A stretch of 64,000 bases of DNA from Tritrichomonas musculus (lineage: Eukaryota; Parabasalia; Tritrichomonadida; Tritrichomonadidae): positions 1,364,001 to 1,428,000 of the forward strand of contig JAPFFF010000034.1 of assembly GCA_039105265.1 (NCBI GenBank), in the 5' to 3' direction. The notes under the pieces are model-generated. The model was not told the DNA's origin. It saw only the letters and a program-made list of their open reading frames with translations, and ran no database searches. The position numbers and the translations under genes are program-made. Within the stretch, counting starts at the first letter, position 1; every line of letters starts with the position of its first letter. This document shows, in pieces, positions 1 through 9,559 of this stretch.

Positions 1-98
1 AAATAAACAAATAACTTCTCAAAAATTTTCATAAAAAAATTTATAATTCAATTTTTTATTGGTTTTTTTTTTCTATCGAAAAAAAATTTATTAGTGCG

Positions 99-3000
99 AT
101 GATTTTCTACATTTTGTTAGCACTTATAAGTGCAGCTTCTCGCTCAAAGAAAAAGAAAACTGATGTTCCATATTGGAAGGACATTAACTCTGTTGCAATT
201 AATAAAGAAGAGCCAAGAGCCTCGTTTGTTAGTTACAATGATGTTACAACAGCATTAACCTATGATTTTTCACAATCGCCATACTGTATCAATTTGAACG
301 GACAATGGAAGTTTTTATATTTCGATTACCCAGCACAAATCCCAGACGACGTTACTGATAAAGACGTTGATCTATCAAACTGGACAGATATTACAGTCCC
401 AGGATCATGGGAAAAGCAAGGATATGGTATTGCAATGTATACTAACGTTCAATATGATTTCAATCCATCTGATCCTCTTCCTCCAGCTTTACCAGATTAT
501 GTTCCTACTGGTATTTACAGACGAACAATCAATGTTCCACAAGAATGGTTATCAAGAGATATCTTCTTACAAATTGGAGCAGCCAAAACCGGATTATATG
601 TATATGTTAATGGACAAGAAGTAGGTTACAGCGAAGATTCAAAGAATCCAGCCGATTTTATCATCAATAAATACGTTCAAGCTGGTGAAAACGTTGTTAC
701 TCTCAAAGTTTACAAGCATTGCTCAGGATCTTATTTAGATGACCAAGACATGTGGCGATTTGGAGGAATTCAGCGTGATGTTCTTCTTTACAGTCAACCC
801 AAAGTACATATCAAAGACTTTATCATAGTATCCACTCTTGATGATACATATACGAATGGTCTCTTACGAATCAATGCAAGTATTATCAACCACAACCAAG
901 GCTCCCAAGACGTAGTTCTCCAATATGATCTCTATGAATCCGATAACAAGACCATTGCCGTCACAGGCTCCAAATCCGCAACGATCAAGCCAGGTGAAAA
1001 AATTGACCTTGCCTTTTTAGAGAACCAGATTGATAATGTCCGTTCCTGGAATGCTGAGCATCCCAATCTCTACATGGTTGTCTTCACCTTAAAGACTAGC
1101 AACGGCAATGTATTAGAAATCGTTCCCTATCGTATCGGCTTCAGACGGACTGACTTTTCCACTCGTGTATTTGAAGGCAAAACGTATCCAGTTTTACTCT
1201 TCAATGGGCAAGAAGTTCTTTACAAAGGTGCCAACATTCATGAGCACAATGAGAAGACAGGTCAGTATGTGACAGATGATCTTCACTACCGTGATATTGA
1301 GCTTCTCAAGCAGCACAACTTCAATGCTTTAAGATTCAGTCATTATCCACAAGATCGACGGTTATTTGAGCTCTGTGATCAATTTGGTATCTACGTTGTT
1401 TGCGAGTGCAACATTGAGACGCACGGAATGGGCTACAGCTTGAACCGAGGAGGCACACTAGGCAACAATCCAGACTGGATGATTCCTCATTTTGATCGCA
1501 CTAAGAACTGTTACAAACGTTGCAGGAATCATGCGTGTGTCACTTTTATCTCTCTTGGTAACGAAGCTGGTAATGGAGTCAACTTTTACGCCACTTATTT
1601 GTGGGTGAAGAATCACGAACTCATTGGACAAAATAGACCTGTTCAATATGAAAGAGCTGAATGGGAATTCAACACAGACTTGTTTGTTCCGATGTATCCA
1701 CGTCTCACCAACTTTGAATCATGGGGCAAAAGCAACACTGATCGTCCTGTGATTCCGTGCGAATACAGTCATGCCATGGGAAATTCAAACTGCTGCTTCA
1801 GAAGAATGTGGGACTACATCTACAAGTACCCGAATCTTCAAGGAGGTTTCATCTGGGATTGGGTTGATCAAGGACTCCTTGAAACCGACAGCGAAGGCAG
1901 GAAGTACTGGACATACGGCGGCGATTATGGAGGTGAAAACGTGCCAAGCGATGGAAACTTCAATATAAACGGATTGGTCAATCCAGACAGAACGCCGCAT
2001 CCAGCAATGGCTGAAATCAAGTATGCACATCAGAACGTTGCTTTCGAAGTTTCATCAATAACGGACAAAACCGCCAAAATTAAGATAATTAATCGTTTCC
2101 ACTTCACCGATTTGACTGATTATGAAGTTAAATACTCTGTCTGTCAGAATGAGAAGCCCTTGAAGACCGAAGTCATTAACGAAAACTTGAAGCCACAAGA
2201 AAATACAGAAGTGACAATCGACTTTCCAAATCTCGAACAAAAAGCAGCGACCGAATACTTCCTCAATTTCTCGGTTGTTGCAAAGAAAGACCTTCCGAAT
2301 ATTCCAAAAGGTTTTGAAGTTGCACACGATCAGTTCCAAATACCGATCCAAAAGGCAGCACGTGTAGCAGTTGATGTTCAAGGCGATGCACTTGACGTTA
2401 AAGAAGAGAACAACATTGTCACAATTTCATCAAACAAGGTCAAATTTGTCTTTGATAAGACTAAAGGATGCGTCACTTCTTATTCTGTTGATAATCAAGA
2501 ATACATTCACGACTCTTTCGGCTTCCAGCCGAACTTTTGGCGTGCTCCAATTGACAATGATTACGGCAACGGCGAGCCAAGTCGTCAGCAAATATGGAAG
2601 ACGATGAGTAAGGACTTCAAAGTTGAAACCACACAAAGTTATGATGCAGATCATAAGCGAGCTAACTTTAGAGCAACTTATTCACTTGTCTCTGGTCGTT
2701 CGTATGTAATGATCTATCGAATCTACGTGAATGGTGTCATTCGAACTGACATTGAATACTATGGAAGCTCTGGAACAGACAATCAAGAAGATCTTCCTCG
2801 AATTGGACAACGATTTAGAATTCCTCTTGATTTCAACGTCGTTGAATGGTTCGGAAAAGGACCTGAAGAAAATTATTGGGATCGAAATAACGGTTCTCAT
2901 GTTAGTCGTTACAAATCAACAGCTGATGACCTTTACTTCCCTTACGTGAGACCTCAAGAGAATGGCCATCATACCGATGTTCGCTGGTTGGCTCTTGAAA

Positions 3001-3428
3001 ACAAGGATGGTAAAGGAATCCTGTTCGTGGCTAATAACAACAACCAGCAAAGAGAAGTTATCGAATTCAACGCTTTGAGAAATACAATCGAAGACTTCGA
3101 TGACGAAGAGCAAACTGAATTACAACGACAATGGAATAACTTCGAGGACTGCTTCCATAGACCTGAAAGAAAATGTAACCACGACGAAAATTACGCTAAA
3201 AATAGATTGAGAAGACAGCACCACATTAATCACATTGTGCCAAGAGACTTCGTTGAGGTAAATATTGACTTCAAAATGATGGGTCTCGCTGGATTCGACT
3301 CTTGGGGTGATAGACCACTTGCTGAGTACACAATGCCTTCTAAGCAAGACTACACTTACAGCTTTAACATAATCCCAATCAATAGTGTAGATGAAATTGA
3401 AGAAAAAATTGCTCAAGCTTATCCTTAA
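99..3428 (+). CDS. Secreted GH2 beta-galactosidase (LacZ type)
   Basis: Family GH2 enzyme expected to hydrolyse terminal beta-galactosides, probably outside the cell or in the endolysosomal lumen. The 1109-residue protein opens with a short hydrophobic signal-like stretch (about residues 1-15). A sugar-binding jelly roll, an Ig-like domain, a TIM barrel (about 365-650), a linker domain and a Bgal small-chain domain follow, the same order as LacZ (1024 aa). The acid/base motif GNEAGNG (E489), the nucleophile motif CEYSHAMGNS (E555) and GFIWDWVDQGL are all intact. The C-terminal GFDSWGDRPLAEY matches the LacZ end. A charged insertion near residues 1000-1060 looks lineage-specific. The stop codon overlaps TAAA, the trichomonad polyadenylation signal. 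Codon use is visibly less AT-rich than in neighbouring genes. An origin by transfer from gut bacteria is plausible but inferred. The family call is firm; secretion is likely. Confidence 0.95.
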   Translation: MIFYILLALISAASRSKKKKTDVPYWKDINSVAINKEEPRASFVSYNDVTTALTYDFSQSPYCINLNGQWKFLYFDYPAQIPDDVTDKDVDLSNWTDITVPGSWEKQGYGIAMYTNVQYDFNPSDPLPPALPDYVPTGIYRRTINVPQEWLSRDIFLQIGAAKTGLYVYVNGQEVGYSEDSKNPADFIINKYVQAGENVVTLKVYKHCSGSYLDDQDMWRFGGIQRDVLLYSQPKVHIKDFIIVSTLDDTYTNGLLRINASIINHNQGSQDVVLQYDLYESDNKTIAVTGSKSATIKPGEKIDLAFLENQIDNVRSWNAEHPNLYMVVFTLKTSNGNVLEIVPYRIGFRRTDFSTRVFEGKTYPVLLFNGQEVLYKGANIHEHNEKTGQYVTDDLHYRDIELLKQHNFNALRFSHYPQDRRLFELCDQFGIYVVCECNIETHGMGYSLNRGGTLGNNPDWMIPHFDRTKNCYKRCRNHACVTFISLGNEAGNGVNFYATYLWVKNHELIGQNRPVQYERAEWEFNTDLFVPMYPRLTNFESWGKSNTDRPVIPCEYSHAMGNSNCCFRRMWDYIYKYPNLQGGFIWDWVDQGLLETDSEGRKYWTYGGDYGGENVPSDGNFNINGLVNPDRTPHPAMAEIKYAHQNVAFEVSSITDKTAKIKIINRFHFTDLTDYEVKYSVCQNEKPLKTEVINENLKPQENTEVTIDFPNLEQKAATEYFLNFSVVAKKDLPNIPKGFEVAHDQFQIPIQKAARVAVDVQGDALDVKEENNIVTISSNKVKFVFDKTKGCVTSYSVDNQEYIHDSFGFQPNFWRAPIDNDYGNGEPSRQQIWKTMSKDFKVETTQSYDADHKRANFRATYSLVSGRSYVMIYRIYVNGVIRTDIEYYGSSGTDNQEDLPRIGQRFRIPLDFNVVEWFGKGPEENYWDRNNGSHVSRYKSTADDLYFPYVRPQENGHHTDVRWLALENKDGKGILFVANNNNQQREVIEFNALRNTIEDFDDEEQTELQRQWNNFEDCFHRPERKCNHDENYAKNRLRRQHHINHIVPRDFVEVNIDFKMMGLAGFDSWGDRPLAEYTMPSKQDYTYSFNIIPINSVDEIEEKIAQAYP

Positions 3429-3879
3429 ATAATAATTTTTTTAAAAATAAAAAAATAGTTTTTCTATTGATTTTATTATTTTATTTAAATAAAAATGGGA
3501 TTTATGGTTGCTAAGCTGCTTTATATTATATAATATAAAGTTGAGACGAAATGATAATTATGATGATATTTCAAAAAAAGTTCAATACTCAAATTGGAAA
3601 GAAAAACTATTGGTTTTAAAATCTATTCGGTAGGTTTTATCAATCAGCAAAAAGTATTCGAGATTGATCACTTGGAATTAACCATGAAGGGTATTAAATA
3701 AAATGTTTTCAGATAATTTTTGGGGGAAATTTAGGTATTATCATGATTTGGGAGAATAAATAAACAAATAGGTATAAATCAAAAAATAATTATCTTTCAA
3801 AATTAGTGATATATAATTATATCATACGCATATATTAGATTTTATTACAATCAAAGAAAGTATAAAAAATAAATAACAA
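3429..3879. other. Intergenic region with a perfect AT palindrome
   Basis: No gene is seen between the 3' ends of the beta-galactosidase and the tail-anchored protein. A perfect 22-nt palindrome lies at 3519-3540 (half-site CTTTATATTAT). Confidence 0.6.
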
Positions 3880-4440
3880 TTATAATATTATTAAAATTAA
3901 AAGAATAACTATTATTATAGAAAATAAATATTTTTTCTTATCAGTTTTTTTGTATAGGTTCGGTGAAGGAGAACGATTACTGCGATCTCGGTTAACTTTG
4001 TAAGGATTTTTATTTGGCGTATTTATATATACAAAATTTTGACTTTCTCTGTATGATGCTTTTGTCTTTGGTGAAGGTGAAGGTGATGGCGTAGAAGATG
4101 TTGTTAAATATGGAAATGGCGAAGGTGATTTCGATGGTGATGGATCGCGTGGGAAGTTATTTCTCCAAAAATTATCATAAGATTGGTTTTGTTTGGATTT
4201 ATTTTGTGGATTGTTTATTGGAATTGGTAATACTTCTATATAGTCATCTTCATATGCATTATTAAAGTTTTGATCGTAACGATATTGATTTTGATTTTGA
4301 TTTGAATTTTTTGGTTGTCTGTAATTGGATAAATGTGGTTTTGGGTTATCATAAAATCGATAAGGATTGTAACCAGATCCATATGGGTTTTTTGGTATTT
4401 CTGGATGACTTGATTTTTGATGATTAGCTTTCCAAGACAT
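3880..4440 (-). CDS. Proline/asparagine-rich tail-anchored membrane protein
   Basis: A 186-residue protein of unknown function. The first true ATG (4440, MSWKANHQ) is used as the start because the open frame upstream has no ATG. The body is low complexity: Asn/Gln/Tyr/Pro-rich with an SPSPSP run and an SNRSPSP motif. It ends in a hydrophobic helix of about 16 residues (YLFSIIIVILLILIIL) with nothing after it. This is the layout of a tail-anchored protein whose N-terminal bulk faces the cytosol. The gene at 9993 is a paralogue: both share MS(W/F), NPYR(F/Y), VYIN, RSNRSPSP and FSIII. It is convergent with the beta-galactosidase gene. The target membrane cannot be read from the sequence. Confidence 0.75.
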   Translation of the reverse strand: MSWKANHQKSSHPEIPKNPYGSGYNPYRFYDNPKPHLSNYRQPKNSNQNQNQYRYDQNFNNAYEDDYIEVLPIPINNPQNKSKQNQSYDNFWRNNFPRDPSPSKSPSPFPYLTTSSTPSPSPSPKTKASYRESQNFVYINTPNKNPYKVNRDRSNRSPSPNLYKKTDKKKYLFSIIIVILLILIIL

Positions 4441-4621
4441 TAAAAAAATTTTTAAATTTAAATCATTAATATCTCCAAAATTAAATTGAAAATAATTTGA
4501 TATAATCAAAAATATTATTTTTTTACAATGTAAGATATGTTTTTTAATATTTTTTTAATTAGAAAAAGATAAATATTTTTCCTTTAAAAAAAAAAAAAAA
4601 TAATAAACGTTCTTTTTTACC

Positions 4622-4626
4622 TCATT
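4622..4626 (+). promoter_or_regulatory. Initiator (Inr) of the Cdc25-like gene
   Basis: TCATT matches the trichomonad initiator TCA(+1)Py(T/A). The +1 A at 4624 would give a 7-nt leader before the ATG at 4631. Confidence 0.6.
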
Positions 4627-4630
4627 TTTA

Positions 4631-5053
4631 ATGATTGGAACACAATTATTAAAATTACCTCATATTCTAAAAAATGAATTACCATATATTACATGTCATC
4701 AGCTTGCTAGTCTACTTAAAAAACCAACGCCGTTGCCCTTTGATAAAATTATTCTACTTGATGCACGCTCGCCGTTTGAATTTGAAAGAGGTCATATAAA
4801 ATCAGCGAAAAACATTAATTTCCCCTCACAAATTGCCAAAATTTTAGACTATTCATCAAAAAAGAATTTATGTGGTATTTGTTATTGCGAGTTGTCTCAA
4901 TCGCGAGGTCCCAATCTTTACAGATACATTAGAAGTTATGACTATGAAAAAAATAATAACGATCCTAGTCATCTTTCATTACCTCAATTGTATATCTTGG
5001 ATGGAGGTTATAAAGGATTTCATTCAGAGTACTCCTCTCTTTGTTCTTGTTGA
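4631..5053 (+). CDS. Small Cdc25/Acr2-like rhodanese-fold phosphatase
   Basis: A 140-residue single-domain protein of the Cdc25/Acr2 branch of the rhodanese fold. It shows LLDARSPFEFERGHIKSAKNIN, matching the Cdc25 D-x-R-YPYEYEGGHI region. The active-site loop C86-ELSQS-R92 has the CX5R pattern followed by GP, as in Cdc25 (CEFSSERGP). LPQLYILDGGYKGF matches the Cdc25 PELY-L-GGY-F end. No regulatory N-terminal extension is present, and the length equals yeast Acr2 and the small plant Cdc25-like enzymes. It could be a Cdc2-type cyclin-dependent-kinase phosphatase or an arsenate reductase; the sequence does not decide. The start is the ATG just after an Inr. The gene is convergent with the glycosyltransferase gene downstream. 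Confidence 0.85.
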   Translation: MIGTQLLKLPHILKNELPYITCHQLASLLKKPTPLPFDKIILLDARSPFEFERGHIKSAKNINFPSQIAKILDYSSKKNLCGICYCELSQSRGPNLYRYIRSYDYEKNNNDPSHLSLPQLYILDGGYKGFHSEYSSLCSC

Positions 5054-5260
5054 TATCAATAATGTGAGAAAGTTTACCAATCTATGTTTGTATTAATATA
5101 ATTCATTTCATGAATAAATATCATTATATATAATAAAGCGTTTACAGTTTGAATGATTAAATTCCATTTTTCTTTTTTTTTTTGCAATTTCGTTCTCTTT
5201 TTCTTTAAAAAAAAAAGGATTATTTTCAAAATAATATAAAATTTTATTAGGTTAGTAAAA

Positions 5261-6322
5261 TTAACAGCCAGGAACAGTTGGACGGTACAACTTATTTCCA
5301 TTCTCGTCATCTTTTATATATTTAATACCGAACTTTTTGAAAAATGGTAATTTCTTTAAATAAGATGGGATTGGTCCCCATTTTTTATGATCAAATGATG
5401 AATATGGAAGAATAAGCTCTTTGCAAAACTTTTCCATTCTCTGTTTTTTGAAAGCTTGAATGTCAGCTTTTCCAGTCGTATTAGTATCATGTAAACGGCA
5501 ATATTCCCAATCCCAGAAAGGCATAGGATTTTTGACTTTTGCAACCTCAAAATTGTGATAGATCAAGTATTCTTTCATATGGTTAGAATAATATAATCGT
5601 TCAGCATTCTTGAAAGAGGCAGCATGGATTTGGAAGAATTGATCTGAGGTTGTTGATCGTATTTTTGTTAAAGGAACGATTTTACTGTCTACATATTTTG
5701 CTGTTTGTCGAGTTATAACTGCACCGCGCTTAAAAAGTCGTTCTTCGATAACTTCGCCATTAACTTTTGATGAGTAAACGTGATTAATATCACCATCGAT
5801 TCTTGGTATTGAATAATTAACAATTTGAATGTTTTGTTTTTCGCAATATTCGATTAATGAACAAATTTTTTTGGCTGCATTTGGATAGAGGAAATAATCA
5901 GCTGCCCAAGGAAGAATCCATGGTTTAGATGAAAGCATATAGCCAAGGTTATTTGATTCTGAATATGGTAATAAGGAACCACCATTTTTAACAATAATAT
6001 TAGGATATTTTTGAGAAAGCTTTTGCAAAATTTTAGGAGTAGAATCAGTACTTCCATGTTCAACTACTACAACCTCACCAACATATGGTGCAATTGATTC
6101 AATGCTTTGTTCAATAGTATATTCTTCATTAAGAGAAGTTAAAGTAGCAGAAACATCAGAGCAAACAAATCCTTTATGAGCAGTATAGCTCTTTTTATGG
6201 CTCGGATAGAAGTTTGTAAATTCGAATAAATTTGTTATTAATAAAATTCCTGAAAGGAGAGCGAAAAGTCCAAAAACAATAATTTTGAGTACCGTTGATA
6301 GCACAGCTGTATTTATTTGCAT
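5261..6322 (-). CDS. Type II membrane glycosyltransferase, GT2-like
   Basis: A 353-residue protein with an N-terminal membrane anchor (about residues 8-32, VLKIIVFGLFALLSGILLI) and a lumenal GT-A domain, the usual Golgi/ER layout. Sequence support is the nucleotide-binding strand and loop VVVVEHGSTDSTPKIL, typical of GT2-like enzymes, and WAADYFLYP, which sits where the metal-binding DxD motif is expected but lacks a second acidic residue. The C-terminal half has conserved-looking Trp/Tyr/His positions (PFWDWEYCRLHD) but no domain I can name. Donor and acceptor sugars are unknown. The start is the ATG directly after a long A/T homopolymer (about 6329-6350). It is convergent with the Cdc25-like gene. 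Confidence 0.75.
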   Translation of the reverse strand: MQINTAVLSTVLKIIVFGLFALLSGILLITNLFEFTNFYPSHKKSYTAHKGFVCSDVSATLTSLNEEYTIEQSIESIAPYVGEVVVVEHGSTDSTPKILQKLSQKYPNIIVKNGGSLLPYSESNNLGYMLSSKPWILPWAADYFLYPNAAKKICSLIEYCEKQNIQIVNYSIPRIDGDINHVYSSKVNGEVIEERLFKRGAVITRQTAKYVDSKIVPLTKIRSTTSDQFFQIHAASFKNAERLYYSNHMKEYLIYHNFEVAKVKNPMPFWDWEYCRLHDTNTTGKADIQAFKKQRMEKFCKELILPYSSFDHKKWGPIPSYLKKLPFFKKFGIKYIKDDENGNKLYRPTVPGC

Positions 6323-6779
6323 TTTTGATAAAAAAAAAAAAAAAAAAAAATTGCTATGTTTTTCTCTAAAAAGGAAATTTAAACTTTTGAGTGAAAATAA
6401 TTAATGTCTTTTTAAAAATATTCAAATTTAAATAGTAAGAATTTTCAATGAAATACCATCGTTCATCTGTTGTATATTTTTATGATTTGGTTATCAAGAA
6501 TAAGCTTTGTTTGGACATAGTATCTTAGGTGATTAATCTCTTCATTTGAGAATACTCTTGGCTGAATAAGAGAATAAACATAATAATTGTTTTTAAAACT
6601 CTTTGTCTCAATATTTGTTAATATTTGGAATTAGGAAAGATCACGACGAGTCGATATTACAAAAAGAATTGTGTAGATCTATAGTGTGGTCCAATTTCAA
6701 CTTCTTCATGATAAATTTCGGGTCCTATTTAATCTCCATTGATTTCAACATATTCCAACAAAGCTAAAGTAAACTCCGT
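6323..6779. other. Intergenic, no gene seen
   Basis: AT-rich sequence between the glycosyltransferase start and the Tc1/mariner element. It opens with a homopolymer A tract of about 20 nt at 6329-6350. No coding or RNA feature is recognised. Confidence 0.5.
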
Positions 6780-6942
6780 TAAATAAAGTTCGCATATAAA
6801 AAATAAACTTAAAAAAAATTCAATTAATTTCAAAGAAACCGAAATTTTATATGCGAACTTTATTTTTTAAAAAGTTACTATATCTCTCAAAAAGTTTAAA
6901 AAAAAATTTATTTATAATAATCGATAAGAATCATGAATTTTT

Positions 6943-7218
6943 TTAAACTTCTTTCCACAAGCCGTTTAAACATTCTCCATTGTGGTTCATGCATACAATG
7001 CATCTGGCTTGAAATGAAGAATAAATATTATTTATTACTGAAGTTGGAATATCATTCCATTCTTTAACTAATCTATCAAAAAGTTCATCTTGATCTTTGA
7101 ATTTAACACCGGCCAATTTTCCCTTCAAAAAGTGCCAAAGTTGTTCTATTGGACTTAAGTCCGGCGATTTTGCAGGCCAATCAAGAACTTCAGGAACTAT
7201 ATCAGAGAGGACGCCCAT
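6943..7218 (-). pseudogene. Tc1/mariner transposase, C-terminal part
   Basis: The ORF encodes DWPAKSPDLSPIEQLWHFLKGKL, the motif around the third catalytic residue (Glu) of Tc1-type DDE transposases, followed by the usual C-terminal helices. It is in a different frame from the N-terminal part, with which it overlaps slightly. The first Met is internal to the original protein, not a real start. Confidence 0.85.
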
Positions 7219-7559
7219 TGTATCGGGACCTTTTTGAAGTATTTAATTCCATCAGAATTGAGAATTGTTTTGATGGAAGGATTTGAAAGTCCAAAATTAT
7301 TTGCTGCGACGGTTAAACTTGTTTCAGGCAAGTTCTCAAAATAGTCAATGACATTATTTTCAATTTCTTCTGTTATTTTTTTTGGAGCACCTCGTTTAGG
7401 ACTTAAAGTTCCATCTGTGTTATATCTTAAAATAAAGCTTCGGATCGTTGATATTTTAATACCTGTTATACGAGATAAACACGTCCATTTTGGTCCATAA
7501 TCATCGTAAAGTCTAATCAAATGGGCCTTTTGGTCATTTGTTAAGCATTCGTAAATCAT
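7197..7559 (-). pseudogene. Tc1/mariner transposase, N-terminal DNA-binding part
   Basis: A 120-residue frame starting at a true ATG, with two helix-turn-helix units (LTNDQKAHLIRLYDDYG... and a second about residues 70-110) linked by a GAPKKI segment like the GRPKK linker of Tc1/mariner transposases. A complete transposase is about 340 residues. This frame ends at the deletion joint near 7200-7230 that removes the catalytic core. Confidence 0.85.
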
Positions 7560-7702
7560 TTTAAAATTGAATACTTTGGTCTTTTTTTTATCGTCAAATT
7601 TTAAAAGAAATTGATGAGATTATTATATAAATAAATTTATACATTGAATTTTTAAATGCAATATTCAATTTTGAATTATTTTATATGCGAACTTTATTTA
7701 AT

Positions 7703-9065
7703 TAAGTTTAGGAGATCATATCATTTTTTTCTCTAATACCAAGTAAATATTATTTATAAAGTGAATTAGTATTTGATGCATCAAAGAGAATACTTTCTAT
7801 TTTTATAATTTGTTGTCTAAAAATGAGCATACAATAACAATATTTGATGAAAAAAAAAAAAAAAAAAAAAAAAAAGAACGCTAGAATTTTGGAATCATCT
7901 CATAAATTAAAAATCAAAGTTACATTTTTTGAAAATTCTAGGAAAGTGGAATAAAATAAGATAATGTTGCTTTATCATTCGTTTCATATAATATTGAAAT
8001 AATTCTAGTTTTGAGCATTTTTAGTTGCAAATCGTCATTCGTTTTAAATATTTTTTATCTAATAAATCATTTGAAGGGATATTAAAAAAGTCTTTCCATT
8101 TTAGAATATCAGCATAACTAACATTTTGAATAATATTACATTAACATAACTTTAAATAATCAATATCTCCATTTTTTGAGTAGATGAAGAGGAATTACTG
8201 CAGTTTTAAGTGATTTTTTTTTATAAGAACTGCTCAATGTAAATTTTTGAAACATTATATAATCATTTATTAATAAAACTTTGTATATCGCAACCTGTTT
8301 TTAATGCTAAAAAATGTTTCACCAACAACGATAACACTAATAACATACTGTCCTTGATATTTTTATTGTTAATAAAACCCTATCAGATCAATTCTTTTTT
8401 ACGTACTTTTTTTGGTAAATAATGATGATGCAAAAAATTTTAAATTCTAATGAATTTTTGCATTTCCTTAGTTAACTCACATACAAAATATCATAAAGAC
8501 TCTAACCATTTTTATTAATAAAGAATAATTGAGCATGACTTAAAAGTTCCGTTTACAAGAAATTGACTTTTTTAGCAGTTTTTTCGACATTCCAATAACA
8601 TCATTCAATTGAGCTTTCAATTATAAATTGTTTTAGAGAAAAAACTTCTACCTCTAACTACTGAAAGAAGGAGTTTTTATCAGAACCTTTTACCCAGTTC
8701 AACAACAGAAATGATCTTTTTATGTTTGAACGGCTTCTCATGAAAGTGAATCAATTATCTTTTTTTCTGTTTTGTAAAGTTCTCTTATTTTATGCATGAT
8801 TTTCCATCTAGTTTTTACTTGATGACTCAAAACTGTATCTCAATGTTCCCTTCTGAGTTTTAAAGTTTTTTTATGGCTTACTTTGCCACTTTTTGAAATC
8901 AACTTTTATGTATAAGCATATGGAAACATAGCGAGCGCAGCCCAAATGGGGAGAGTGTAATGACCACAGCCAATACCATACTACTTTTTCAACAATTTTG
9001 TTATTGTGGATACTTTTTGGATAATCTCATATAATAGAGTTATTTTTCAATGAATCAAAAAGTAG
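7703..9065. other. AT-rich intergenic DNA
   Basis: No gene is supported. It holds a long A tract at about 7851-7875 and a less AT-rich patch around 8936-8990 (GCGAGCGCAGCCC, ATGACCACAGCC) of unknown origin. Confidence 0.5.
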
Positions 9066-9073
9066 CCTTCGAT

Positions 9074-9551
9074 TAGACTTGTTATTTTGAGAATCGATAT
9101 CAAAAACGTCACTTTTTTACATCTGATACTCGATTATCAGTTTACAAATCTGATATCGAGATTATCGATTATCAAGATATCAGATATGAAATGTGATATA
9201 AAAATAATTGTAAACTTGATATCAATTACCGAGATCTCGAGATCTCAAACAGATTTATCTTTTTTTATAATTGTTATTTGTGATTTTATAATATCTAAAA
9301 ATAAATAATATAATGTATTGATGTTTATTTTAAGATTAAAATCAAAAAATACATTCTTTTTTATGAAATATTTGAGAATAAATTACGATCATATTTTTAT
9401 CAAAAAGTTTAATTGAAAATTCTGATATCAAAAGCTGAGAAAAAAAATTCTCGATCTCTGAAATCGATCTCGAGAATCTGTGTATATTTATGTATCGATA
9501 TCAAAAAGTCAATCAATTTTCGATCTCGAGAATCGGAGAATAACAAGTCTA
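9074..9551 (+). mobile_element. hAT-like MITE, copy 1 (intact)
   Basis: A 478-bp non-coding element starting TAGACTTGTTATT and ending in the inverted form AATAACAAGTCTA. It is flanked by perfect 8-bp direct repeats CCTTCGAT (9066-9073 and 9552-9559), the target duplication length of the hAT superfamily. The interior is full of short palindromes (GATATC, CTCGAG, ATCGAT, GAGATCTCGAGATCTC). A near-full-length copy in the opposite orientation lies at 35887-36864. The short open frame 9087-9308 is part of the repeat and is not a gene. Confidence 0.85.
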
Positions 9552-9559
9552 CCTTCGAT

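Larger units (their letters stand above)
6782..7700 (-). mobile_element. Tc1/mariner DNA transposon, internally deleted
   Basis: A 919-bp element bounded by perfect 20-bp terminal inverted repeats (AATAAAGTTCGCATATAAAA at 6782-6801 and its reverse complement at 7681-7700). A TA lies directly outside each end (6780-6781 and 7701-7702), the Tc1/mariner target duplication. A transposase remnant is on the minus strand: a helix-turn-helix N-terminus (7559 down to about 7200) and the C-terminal catalytic block LDWPAKSPDLSPIEQLW (7218-6943). The central region that should carry the first two catalytic Asp residues is missing, so it is non-autonomous. A third perfect copy of the 20-bp repeat lies inside the left end at 6845-6864. 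Confidence 0.93.

Noticed and set aside
1458-3416. Several long antisense and alternate frames over the beta-galactosidase gene
   Set aside because: Shadows of a well-supported gene; no independent motifs or start signals.
9087-9308. 73-residue open frame, with a similar one at 36627-36851
   Set aside because: Both lie within the MITE. The similarity is due to the repeated DNA, and the frame diverges at the insertion site.
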